DNA from: Henricia sp. BOLD:AAB3569
Lineage: Eukaryota > Echinodermata > Asteroidea > Spinulosida > Echinasteridae
Reading direction: 5' to 3'
DNA: 64,000 bases
NCBI GenBank assembly: GCA_037783545.1
Contig: JBBELK010000557.1
Coordinates: 62,001-126,000, forward strand
Numbering within the stretch: the first letter of the stretch is position 1; each line of letters begins with the position of its first letter. Of the stretch, positions 54,143 through 64,000 are shown piece by piece. Below the pieces are notes generated by a model that was given only the letters and a program-made list of their open reading frames with translations, was not told the DNA's origin and ran no database searches. Position numbers and translations under genes: made by a program.

Positions 54143-54744
54143 TGATCATTCGTCATAATGTCATCAGGTGCAGTACAATAATAAAGGTTTGAAATCCCTG
54201 ATGAATAATGTTTTGTCTCCCTCCCCCCTCTCTACCCTTTCTCTGTCTTAATCTTAAAAGGCAATTAACGACCGGGAGATATATACAATATAAAAGTTAG
54301 ACTGTATGTTTCAAAAGTTAGTCCTTCAAAAGTTAGTCGGATGTGGTTTTAGTATTTCAGATATTAGTGAGATCAATTATAATTTTCTTGGTGGTTTACT
54401 TTAAGTCACTTTTATCTTCCTCTTATCCAACGTTTTCAAATAAACGCATCCTATTATTGTGTTATTCAATGTGGTTTTGTATTAGTTAACGTGTCTGGTG
54501 TTTGAAAAACAAACATGATTCCTCACTTGTCAAAAACGTTATTTCAGAAAGAAAATGAACACGAGGTGAACGAAAACATGTAGACAGAAACAAAATTATC
54601 AATTTACATGTTTTTAAAAACTAGAGCTTTCAGTTATGTCACACTAAAACCTAGCCGTAAGGGCTACGTACGGGATAGCACATACTCGCCATGTCAGACA
54701 CTCATTAGGCCACTTGATTTCCATTTAAAGGGGAATTATATCAG

Positions 54745-55725
54745 GCCCAGGACAAATTTTATCGGAATGCCAGACGTAAAATGAGTAACCAACATAAATA
54801 ATATATACATGGTTTGGACGCTACGACCTTTCTCTTTCAAAGGGGACATCAAACGCTCATATCTGACAATTTTTGACAGAGTTAAGTGTAATTTTCCAAG
54901 AAAGGTCAAAATGACCACGGGACCAAGTTTGGATTTGCAAGTTGTTGCAGTGTGGACAAACTACGGTTGATTAAACCCCTTCTCCGTCAACATGTCCTCC
55001 CTCACGCTCGATGCACAGGCATCGTCTCTCCATGTCTCTGATCGCTCTCCTAACAACAGCTGGAGTCTGCCGCAGGACGTCTATCTCGGCGGTAAAAATC
55101 ACACGGGGCGAGGTCTGGAGATCTCAGTGGCCAGTCATAAAGACAGTTCGATGCAATGACGTGGTCTCCAAACACTTCACGAAGGCGGTTGCGAACAGCC
55201 AGTAGACGATGAGCCGGAGCACCGTCTTGAGCCCACTGCAGGCGCCTAAACACCCCTCGCTCCTGAACTTCGAAATTTGGTTGTAGGATGTGGATGATGT
55301 TATCATTTAGCATTTCGAGGTAACGCCGGCCGGTGGGGTTGTCTTACAAAACAACGGTCCTACGATGAGACCACTGCCGCAAACGTTATTACCAGCTGAA
55401 CGCACGTTTCAAATTCCTGAACATCAATTTCCAATGGTTAAACACTCTCCTCATCATGCTGAGAATGATTAGCATGTAAAGTTTTTTAATAGCGAGACAG
55501 TGTTTGGAATTGTGTTTACTCGCTATTAAACACATTTTGTAGGCAATTGCGCTACCTTTGCCCAAATGCCTAAAATTTAAAACTTGGTCCCGTGGTCATT
55601 TTGACCTCCCTTGAAAAATTACATATAACTCTGTAAAAATATGTATATATTATTTATTTTGGTTACATTGTACGTCTGACATTCCGTTGAAATTTGTTTG
55701 CATTTTTTTTTTAAACACCCTGTAT
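54745..55725 (-). mobile_element. Tc1/mariner-type element with long inverted repeats
   Basis: Inverted arms, left about 54748-54930 and right about 55575-55722, share GTCAAAATGACCACGGGACC, TAATATATACAT and GGAATG(C/T)CAGACGTA. The right end finishes TTTAAACACCCTGTA, a mariner-like terminus. The left end is worn, and its arm carries about 60 extra bases near 54820. The interior holds a transposase fragment. Confidence 0.75.
55000..55330 (-). pseudogene. Tc1/mariner transposase C-terminal fragment
   Basis: Minus-strand frame: NDNIIHILQPNFEVQERGVF, then LQWAQDGAPAHRLLAVRNRL and DWPLRSPDLAPCDFYRRDRR. QDGAPAH carries the second catalytic Asp and SPDLAPCDF the third acidic position of the DDE/D family. 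After DFY the expected WGYLK is lost. The N-terminal half is missing. Confidence 0.85.
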
Positions 55726-55921
55726 ACCCAAAAAACAAAAGACCTTGGGCTGAACAAGTACAACGCGTATTTATTGTAATGCAAATAACCAGAAATATTA
55801 CCCACTGAAAAGCAATTACGACCTTCACAAATAATACAATTTTTTGTCCGAATACTGGGAAAAGAATGACGTTTTTGCGTAGATCTTTTTCATGTATTGC
55901 CATAAAAAGCACGAAGGATCT

Positions 55922-57105
55922 TTTTATTTATTTATTCAACCACATCCAACAGCAGGTAAATCGCAACTTACAGGATAGGTACAAGTAAATCATAAACTAA
56001 ATATATACAGATAAATAAAATATGAATGCAGAAATAATATGATTAAAAGCATTGCACAATCAATTGATACTAAACAAAAATACCAGTAATGTAAGATATC
56101 AAGAGAGATTTTATTTAAATAGCCACAGGGCTATTCCCTATCACAGCTAAAAGAATAATATATTTAGAGCCCAGGTCAACGCAAGGTTAAAGTAATGGTA
56201 ATGAATTAAAATCTTTCTTGGAGAATTATATACACTAAATTATTAATAGTTTTTAATATAAACATAAATAAAACAAATGCAATAGGAAAACATGAAGCTG
56301 AATTTACCAATGTGTGTGTAACAAACTGTGCCAGGAACTTGAAAGTAATGGCAAAAAAGAGTGAAATTAAACATTACTTGACAGAAGGGCACGGTAAATC
56401 TCCTTTCGGAAGCATTCAAGATTTGCCGCACCAAACACATCACACTTCCCATGGAGCCCACTGTAAATGACTGTATGTTGTCGAAATTCTGGAGACGAAG
56501 CCTCGCTTTACATCATCAGTGCGACTACTTGGGACATGCAGGATCATGTGTTTGTCGGCAAATCTTGTCCTGCGGGAAGGTACGTACAGACTAAATGGGT
56601 TGGCATTGGTAACAGAGAAATGGTTATTACAAACTTTATACAGGAACAAACAATCATTAACAACACGTTTGTGAGAAAGCTGTGACAATCTAAATTGGTT
56701 ACACAATTATTGATAATTAGGAACATCAACAGCATTATTTGAGTCGTGTCTTATACATAAAATAAAGAAAACGGCGCTGAACTCGGTTCTACTTGCCTAG
56801 TAAAGTGAAATTGAGTTAAAGATACTGTATACCAGTATTCAGGTCAAGGTCTAATCAAAGAGCAGTAAAGCGTGCGGAGGACATGTTCGTTCTTTACAGA
56901 TTTAAATTACGCTAACTCAAAACAGCCAGTCTGTTAGCCTTACTGATAATACAGTTAACATGAGAAACAAAGTTTAGTCTAGAGTCAATAAAAATACCAA
57001 GATCTCTCTGAACATTTACCCTTTCAAGTACCATATCTTGTAAGTGATAATTAAATACAACTGGGTTCTTCTTAAACAGCTAGAATCCACCCTTCCACAT
57101 TTTTT
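55922..57105 (-). pseudogene. LINE RT 3' fragment with (AAAT)n tail
   Basis: Minus strand. About 57080-56880: YHLQDMVLERVNVQRDLGIF, DSRLNFVSHV. 56706-56440: RLSQLSHKRVVNDCLFLYKV and PSRRTRFADKHM, the C-terminal region of jockey/CR1-type RT proteins. The 3'UTR runs to a tail AATAAATAAATAAAAAG near 55922-55940. Frameshifted and 5'-truncated. Confidence 0.75.
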
Positions 57106-58244
57106 GAGTTTTTCTGTTTATCATGGAGGTGTATGTGTCTACAACACCATCACAACTTGTTTTTCACAAAAAATCGACAGGCTTTTGCTTAAAACGTAAA
57201 GCAGTTCCGACCCTCTTCACCCGAAATTCTGAAACGCTCGAGGTCACTTGGTCTGTTTATCAACAGGGTTTTGACGTCATCCTGAGAAACATACAAAACG
57301 GCCTGTGCAGTATTGAATGTAAAATACACGAAGTGAATGTTTATCATGCCTGTTTTGTCCTTGTAATTCAAAATGTAATATGACAACAACTACTATTACC
57401 TGTTTTATGAAAAAACTATGAAATTGTGGCTCACAGTGAAGTTCTTTTGAAGTAAATACTGGTGCATTGCGACGGATGGTTTTGTCGCGGAACGAACGGC
57501 ATTCACAGCGGTCTGTGTACAGCATGGTATACGGTCCCCTGCGGGCGTAGTCCCCACGTGTTTAGACATCGGCCGTACAAGTTATAGAATGAGCGACTCA
57601 TTTGTCTCTCTTTTGGTAATAGAAAAGAAAATCTTTGTGCTCTTTTTTTTTCATAGTGTCTGGTAAAACATACAACCACGCAGCTACTGGGCATATCTCT
57701 GGCTTTTTGGACCAACAAACTTCCTAAAAAAACACCATCTAACAGAGACGGTTTTTCAAGTTTTTTGCGTGTAAACGTATGGAGCTAACAATCGTGTTGA
57801 CTTCTCTTTCTCAGGATTGCGTCACGGGGTCACGCGCATATCATGAATACCTAAAATATCATTTTCGAAAAGCGACTTTTGCTTGCAATTTATCCACTTA
57901 AAACCGACAATTAAAAAATAATAAAAATCCACGTCGGCAAGAGGGATGTTTGGACTATCGAAAAAAGCCTAAATGCTGGATTCTTCCTCTTTAAGAGTTA
58001 CTGTCAAAACACTACATTTGTTTACATTGAGAAGGAGCTGCTACTTGCAAGATCATGAATAGAGCCTGTCATCTAAGTCTGCATCTAAGTCATCTGAGTG
58101 AGCTTTGAAAAATAACTGGCGTGTATTATTATGTTACACCGGGAATCACAACTCAAATGAAATTAAACTCTTGGAAACTAAACTTACTTTTCCGAAACTA
58201 CAAAATACTTATTTCAACTTAAAAAGGTGACTACAAAAACCATT
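57106..58244. other. No gene recognised
   Basis: Mixed sequence with short frames on both strands, none with a recognisable domain. No repeats obvious to the eye. Confidence 0.4.
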
Positions 58245-58841
58245 GTTATACCCCGTCTTGGAATACTGCAGTTTCATTGGTCCAGAACGATCACATGTCC
58301 ATGCGATAAAAACTCATATCGCCCGCTGCCGTACGCAAATTTTAGTTCATATCGCCCTACCCTAAAGCCCGCCGCACACCTTTGCGATTTACCGGCACAT
58401 CGGACACCGGACCATCGGATCCGGAAAAATCAAACAAGTTTGATTTGCTCCGGTCTATGGTGTACGGTCAGACCGGCCCGAATTGTTTCAGCGCACACCT
58501 TTCCGGTAAGTGGTCCGATGATCCGATTATCCGGTAAATCGCAAAGGTGTGCGGCGGGCTTAAAGCGATCTGCGTGCACGTTTTGCGCGTCCATAGCACG
58601 CGTGACGCGCTGTCCCGTTGGTAAAATAAACTGCGTGTTACGCCCACTAGAGACACGCACATTCCAGTATTCCACACTCTGTTCCCCAAAACAACAATCT
58701 CGTACGCGAGCCACTTTCGCAATGTTACACACGCACACGTGGTAGTCCAAAGACTAGCGAAGTTGCAATTTAAAATTTGTGCAATTTTTGTACAATTTAA
58801 AATAATAGAAACGATATTCTGAGACCAAGACGGGATATAAC
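58245..58841. mobile_element. TIR element, GTTATACCCCGTCTTGG ends
   Basis: Inverted ends GTTATACCCCGTCTTGG (58245-58261) and CCAAGACGGGATATAAC (58825-58841), one mismatch. It contains the younger element at 58366-58560. No transposase. Confidence 0.65.
58366..58560. mobile_element. Harbinger-like MITE with AGCCCGCCGCACAC ends
   Basis: A 195-bp element with arms AGCCCGCCGCACACCTTTGC... and the complement ending GGCGGGCT (arms about 33 bp, through GATTTACCGG). TAA duplicated at 58363-58365 and 58561-58563. The ends resemble those of the 35371-35733 element. The interior has CCGGACCATCGGATCCGG-like palindromes. Confidence 0.85.
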
Positions 58842-58843
58842 AA

Positions 58844-58960
58844 AACAATTGTTGACTGGTGTGGTGTGGGGAGCACTCTCGGCTTTGCCTCGGGTGCTAT
58901 GAGCTCCCTCAGGTGTTAAAACTCCATATCCAATGCACACCACACCAGTCAACAATTGTT
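58844..58960. repeat. Palindromic element, perfect 25-bp arms
   Basis: AACAATTGTTGACTGGTGTG plus GTGTG at 58844-58868, with its exact reverse complement at 58936-58960. The loop has CTCGGCTTTGCCTCGGGTGC-type sequence. Confidence 0.9.
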
Positions 58961-59574
58961 TATTGTACGTACGACGTGTAGATGGCCAACGCCCACAACG
59001 AACTGCACTGGACCAAAATGAACAGTTCACTTATATACACAATATTACGTAACACTTGGGTTGCTTCAGGTGGAGAGCCCATGACAATTTAATTAGAGTT
59101 TTGCGCACAAAAGGTTTGATGGTGACGGTGGCTAGGTTGGGGTGTCTAACCTTCAGAACGGCCATTCTTAGGTGTCGCATCCCGTGCGTTTGGGAGGGGA
59201 ATCCGCTTTAAGGTTATATAATTTTGACGCAACCTTTGTTATTTTTTTTTGATAAACGGAAATAAGTATGCCGTTCTCGGACAAAACAAACTCATTTCTC
59301 AAAATGAAGAATTCACAATGTTTCAAATTTGGAAAATTTATTTACCTCTCATTTGACGAACATTAATTGTTTTACTCATTGCTCAAAGTATAACACTTCA
59401 GACAAAACCATTTCAGGGGAAGTTTACTACCATCGTCATGTTTATATTGTGTAAGTTATGTGTAAATCTGTGAACATTTCTGATTTTCGAGATGACAATC
59501 ATGTGTTCTAACTTTAATGATTGTTTCTAAGTTTGTTGTGCAATAAAACGTGAAAAAAGGGGTGATCTAACTAC
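58961..59574. other. No gene recognised
   Basis: AT-rich tract without features that I can support. Confidence 0.4.
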
Positions 59575-60960
59575 ACTACTCAAAAAAAAGTTAAGGACCA
59601 CTTTTTTCTTAACTTTTAATTTTTTTCCAAGCAATGAGTGAGGTCTAGTTCTTTCATTTTTTGTTTGTCTATAGATGGTGTTCTCATTGGAATAAAAAGT
59701 AAATAAAATGTTTCAAAACATCAAATGCACATTTTCATGATGAGAACTTGGGCAATCACAAAATGGACAGTTTCAGGGGAAAGTCAAATGACAATGTTTT
59801 CAAAATGTTCAGTCTGAATGTCTTTCAATCGGCTCAGTAGCGAGTATGGCCTCCTCTTGCAGCAATAACGGCTTCACACCGCTGTCTCATGGAGTTAATG
59901 AGGCGATTGACGTCTCTGACGGCCAGCGCATCCCATGCAGCCTCCAGAGCTACACCCAGCTGCTGCAGTCCATGTGGCTGTGCTTCCAGCTGCTCGATAC
60001 TCCTCCCCATCATGTCCCAGACATGTTCTATGGGATTCAAGTCTGGGACTTCGCTGGCCAGTCTATGCGCTCGATCCCATGGTTCTCCAGGAACTGTGTC
60101 ACCACCCTTGCTCGGTGGGGACGGGCATTATCGTCCATGAAAATGAAATTTCCCCCGCATTTTCTGCAAATAGACCACGATAGGTTCAAGGACTTCATCC
60201 CTGTACCTCACTCCTGTCATTGATCCCCCTTGGGACCACGTAGAGACGAGTACGGTTGCAATAGGCGATGCCTCCCCACACCATGATGCTGCCTCCCCCA
60301 TAACGGTCATGTTCTGCAATACAGGGGTCGGCAAATCTCTCTCCTGCTCGCCTCTAGACTCTCACACGTCCATCATTGTGGTCAAGGGAGAATCTCCTCT
60401 CATCTGTGAACAGAACACTGCGCCATTGCTGTTGGGTCCATCCGACATGCTCCCGAGCCCAGTTGAGACGGATTCTTCTGTGAGCAGGGGTGAGTGGGAC
60501 GCACTGCGTTGGCCTTCTGGCATGCATTTGGCTCTGTGAAGTCGGTTACGGATTGTTTGAGTGGAAACAGTCACTCCAGTGGCAGCAGCGAATTCATTAT
60601 TGAGTCGACGTGCACTGTGGAAGCGGTTGCGGAGGCAGAGATTCGTCAAGTAGCGATCATCTCTTGGGGTTGTTGCGGCTGGTCGGCCACTGCGGGGTCT
60701 CTCTGAGTACAGCTCTGTCTCCCGGTGTCGTTAGTTTGCTCTGCTGATGACACTGTGAGACTAGACACACCCATCATTTCGGCTACTCTTCGCTGACTGA
60801 AGCCAGCTTCCAGCATTCCTAGGGCTCTGGCAACCTCTGGTTCACTTAGGTGGCGTCTTGGCATTGCTGCTGTCACTATAAGTTGTCTGATTGTGGAGAC
60901 CAATGACAGAAAATGCTCTTGCACCCACTTTTGTACCATTTCATGTGGTCAGCTGATACC
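59575..60960 (-). pseudogene. Tc1-like transposase, full length but frameshifted
   Basis: Minus strand, N- to C-terminus: MPRRHLSEPEVARALGMLEA and FSQRRVAEMMGVSSLTVS (helix-turn-helix, from 60862), NLCLRNRFHSARRLNNEFAA and VSTQTIRNRLHRA (second HTH), GGSIMVWGG in a shifted frame near 60290, and NPIEHVWDMMGRSIEQLEAQ near the C-terminus (60040). At least four frameshifts break it. The 3' side ends at a TIR-like CACTACTCAAAAAAAAGTTA (59573-59592); the 5' terminal repeat was not found. A dead copy of a Tc1-type element. Confidence 0.88.
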
Positions 60961-61232
60961 CCTAAAAGCCCACATTTCAGGATGTGCAACGATGCAAGAG
61001 ACAATATGCAACAACTGAAACCAACCTGGAGTTGAGAAGGTTTAAAGGTACACACCGGCCTACCGTTTACATGATTAAGTGATTTAGCATCACTGACAAT
61101 AATTTTTCGATGGTCGTTTTGACAAAAAAATAATCAAAATGTCACGTAAGTAAGTAAAAATATTCAAAATTAACAAAAGAGGGCCATATTGGGCTATACG
61201 CTTTACCAGACGGCCATCGCTGTATAATACCA
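60961..61232. other. No feature
   Basis: Short unassigned sequence after the Tc1-like remnant. Confidence 0.4.
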
Positions 61233-61526
61233 TTTATCTTCAAGCAAACTTGAATCCGTGGTTCTGATTGGTGGATCCATGGCAACAACAGTGTGACATT
61301 ATCCTATGTCCCGTCTTCCGATTTTATGTCGCACTCTGCGTGATGCGTCCTGGTATTCCAAATGCATGCGTCCCCTACATACACGGAGCTGCACACTTCA
61401 ATCTAGCTATCTGATGCGGCTTGTTATGCGCGCGATTCTCTGCACTGCGTCCCGCGCGTGTATTGCAGACTGCGCGACTGCAGAGTGTGCGCGTTATTAG
61501 TGCGTCAAGTTTGCTTGAAGATAAAT
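61233..61526. repeat. Inverted repeat, TTTATCTTCAAGCAAACTTGA arms
   Basis: Arms of about 21 bp: 61233-61254 (TTTATCTTCAAGCAAACTTG...) and 61505-61525 in reverse complement. The interior is GC-rich. Directly followed by the hairpin at 61529. Confidence 0.75.
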
Positions 61527-61528
61527 TC

Positions 61529-61667
61529 GTTATCCCACTCGCGCTCGTGGAATACGGCATGATGTAGTGCGTCTGCGTCCCATATCCCACTCGGCCTTCG
61601 GCCTCGTGGGATATGGGACGCAGACGCACTACATGATGCCGTATTCCACTCGCGCTCGTGGGATAAC
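61529..61667. repeat. 139-bp near-perfect hairpin
   Basis: GTTATCCCAC...GGAATACGGCAT...GTAGTGCGTCTGCGTCCCAT (left arm) pairs with the right arm ending GTGGGATAAC. Mismatches sit mainly in the repeated CTCGCGCTCG core. The loop is TCGGCCTTCGGCCTC, itself self-complementary. Confidence 0.92.
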
Positions 61668-62488
61668 TAATAGTGTTTGTAAATAAAGGTGGCGTTCGAT
61701 ACGGGCCGACACGTGTTTAAACCTCGTTTTTTTTTTCTGACTATAATCACACCTTGCATGATCCTCCAAGGTCATTGCTGACTCGCGGAAGGTACTCGAA
61801 CGCAGTGGTTTCTTGCACATCCGCAATGCATGGTGCTTTTTTTCCGGATATTATTTGTATCGCCGCAAATCCGCGAAAATCTAAGAGATTCTCTCGTCCA
61901 TATCAACACCCAGAAACCCTTCTAATGAAACATGCTGGCAAATTTGTCTACAAATTGGAAAATACAGTATGTAAATAGTGTTCGTAGGACATTATTTTCC
62001 ATCAAACAGAGAAACCAAGCTGGCCCGCACAAAGTCTCTATGAGGCGACGAGACACAAACTTTAATCACAACGACGCATCCTCATCACCGTGCCTTTGTG
62101 ACCACGATCTCTGGGTGACGGATGCTATACAAGCATGTCCGGCCCACAGTACGACAGCATACCAAGCACACAAAGTACTATAGCTACCTCGTGGGCTCAC
62201 TTTCTGAGTATACGTATATTAATTCAAGAAATCATGAAAGCGGCATGCTGGAAAAACCCGTCCACCTTCACATTGTGCTACCTGAGAGATGTTCTGCAGT
62301 CGGAAGGGAGCATGGGCAGCCGAGTTCTGCATAATATACAAGGCTACTCTCCGCAGAACTCGCTCCACCTCCTCACCCCTTGATAACCTTTGACAATTTG
62401 TCCGACGCGTGCCTCCCCACCCTTAAACTCCTCGGTGCTACTTTGCACTTGTAGGATAAACGAGTGTGAGTAATCTTCTGTACTGAAA
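61668..62488. other. No gene recognised
   Basis: No domain in any frame. GGATAAACGAG occurs at about 62454 and again at 62697, bracketing the next element. Confidence 0.4.
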
Positions 62489-62755
62489 TTTCCCCAAATC
62501 CAAGGGGATTTTAAATTCCAGTAAGAAGTTACTTACCTCGTCTACCCTTTCTTAGAGAGGGCTCCCTTTAAAAAAAACTGAGTGGCCCGCTTCGCGCGGT
62601 GGGTCACGGTTTTTATTTGGGGCAGGCGTCGGACGCTGGGCCCGGGCGCACGTGAGCTTTCGGCGAGATTTGGCCGCGCATGCGCGCTGAATGCAGGATA
62701 AACGAGGTGAGTAACTTCTTACTGGAATTGAAAATCCTCCTGGATTTAGGGAAAA
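62489..62755. mobile_element. Foldback element, about 52-bp arms
   Basis: Left arm TTTCCCCAAATCCAAGGGGATTTTAAATTCC (first 20 TTTCCCCAAATCCAAGGGGA) to CTTACCTCG (62489-62540), paired with 62703-62755 in reverse complement. The centre is GC-rich (GGCCCGCTTCGCGCGGTGGG). Confidence 0.75.
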
Positions 62756-64000
62756 TTATCTGGTTCATGAACTAGTGTGTGACTTTGCTGAATCAAACAT
62801 GACATAACTTTTGATTTGCTTGACTGATTTTGATGCAATATAAGCCAATTTTTGTATGTAAGAAGATTCCCTACCAGGATCCAGGGAAACCAGGTTTGAC
62901 CTGGACATTGACAGTGTGACTGCCCCCTGTTAGGGCCGTCGGAATGCAAACTAAGGGTAGGGAGTGTTTGCAGTGCATATAGTTAGGTCTGCCAAAGCGC
63001 AATCATAGGATACTTGGGCACCGTACTGCGGCGGTGATGAAATATTATAGTAAGTCGTTAATTATCTTGATCATCTAAGGAAAAATAAGTGATCAGAATG
63101 CTACGCGCTGAATGGTCAGCTGGCAATAGCAGGGAGTACGCTACTGCGCATGCGCCGTTAGACTACTTGTAGCGTGTGAACAAATGATTTCTGGCGACAT
63201 AACACAGGTTTAGTGAAGTGGATATACGTAGCTTCGAGCATGATACTGCGTGCTCTGGCCAGTACCGTGAACTGCTGTTCGCTATATTGTTCTGAGCACT
63301 CGGGGTGATCAAGCAAGTGTTTTCCGGGTGAAGTATACAAATAAGTCGACTGGCTTGTCGCGAGCTCCGTATTTGGACACTTCCTAGCACCAGAGGGCGC
63401 GCCACGGCAGATCAGAGCGGTGCAAGTTGCATTTTTGGACAAACAAAAAGTTCATCAAAGTTCGGGAAGTTTGCTTCGGTGATTTTGATGAATTACACGA
63501 AAAGGTATTTATGAATCAAGGAGTAACTATAGAATACAGGGCCCAACAAAGCTATACCCTTTTTGAAAATCGTGGAGTCGCGGTCGCAACGAACTTTTCA
63601 AATGTAACGAAGACCATGAACAGTAGGCATGGTAGGGGCGCACGCGCCAACTCGGAGACAATCTCCAAACTCGCGGAAGTCTCCCGATAAGGAGACTTTT
63701 CTGTCCCCCGATACGGCGAATGTCTCCAACTTGGAGGACACTTTTTTTTCAAAAAGCTGAGCGGCCTCGGGGATCGCTCGGCGGCCTCTGCAAACTCGAA
63801 AAATGGAATCTAGGTCAAAAATACCCCCTAGTTACCCGACTACTTTGACTGGTTGTCCGACTACTTTTCGGATTACACGAGCGGGAAACTCGAGTGGCCG
63901 GAGCTGCAAAATTGCAACATGACACGGCGCAGCAAGTCGATACCACAACTTTTCGGTACCAATCAAGTGGTATCTATATTTATGCTAGACAATAGCGATT
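62756..64000. other. No gene recognised
   Basis: The frame at 63427-63690 (FWTNKKFIKVREVCFGDFDE...) has no recognised domain. Around 63620-63750 short repeated and inverted GGAGACT/AGTCTCC and TCTCCAAACTCG/ACTTGGAGGA strings occur. The window ends without a boundary. Confidence 0.4.

Noticed and set aside
58227-58745. Plus-strand frame of 172 codons
   Set aside because: It crosses two nested TIR elements; composition follows the palindromes.

Overview
The window looks like nuclear DNA of a metazoan, most likely a marine invertebrate deuterostome (echinoderm-like; hemichordate or cephalochordate also possible). The reasons are spliced exons with canonical GT/AG sites, long introns crowded with CR1-like, Ty3/gypsy (including a Gmr1-like fragment), DIRS-like, Tc1/mariner and Harbinger-like elements, tRNA-derived SINEs and many foldback elements. 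The species assignment is inference. No bacterial operons, CRISPR arrays, rRNA genes or free-standing tRNA genes were seen.

The only host gene I can support lies on the + strand. A TATA box (about 13202) and a probable 5'UTR exon (to 13300) are followed by a signal-peptide exon (13826-13897, donor phase 1). Three intact, nearly identical exons follow (25907-26332, 28757-29182, 40269-40694), each 426 nt and phase 1-1, and each encoding a complete farnesoic-acid-O-methyltransferase-like (Methyltransf_FA) domain. A fourth copy (41758-45299) has been destroyed by a LINE, an internal deletion and a DIRS-like insertion. The exons were duplicated together with their intronic flanks. The product would be a secreted protein with one or several such domains, or one using alternative duplicate exons.

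Layout: 1-12300 is a tandem array of about 4.2-kb units made of nested transposon debris (MITE, SINE, foldback element, Ty3 protease fragment, 85-bp minisatellite); the third unit is rearranged and the fourth partial. 12300-13900 is the gene's 5' end. 13900-25900 is a long intron with two SINEs, tandem repeats, a LINE tail and a CR1-like LINE (22385-24753). 25900-29200 holds two domain exons separated by a Gmr1-like remnant. 29200-40270 is a transposon-rich intron: an ACCACA repeat, a foldback with an ACGTACGT array nested in another TIR element, Tc1 and piggyBac-like remnants, an AATCG-rich element and a minus-strand Ty3/gypsy pol. 40270-46900 holds the third intact exon and the wrecked fourth. 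46900-64000 has no host exon I can support; it holds a 2.37-kb giant foldback (48659-51028), LINE, Tc1 and mariner remnants, and many hairpins.

Nothing here is an obvious new multigene system. The most interesting signals are the exon-duplication array with a visible exon death, the satellite built from nested transposons, and several unassigned foldback families whose insertion can be read from target duplications or empty sites.
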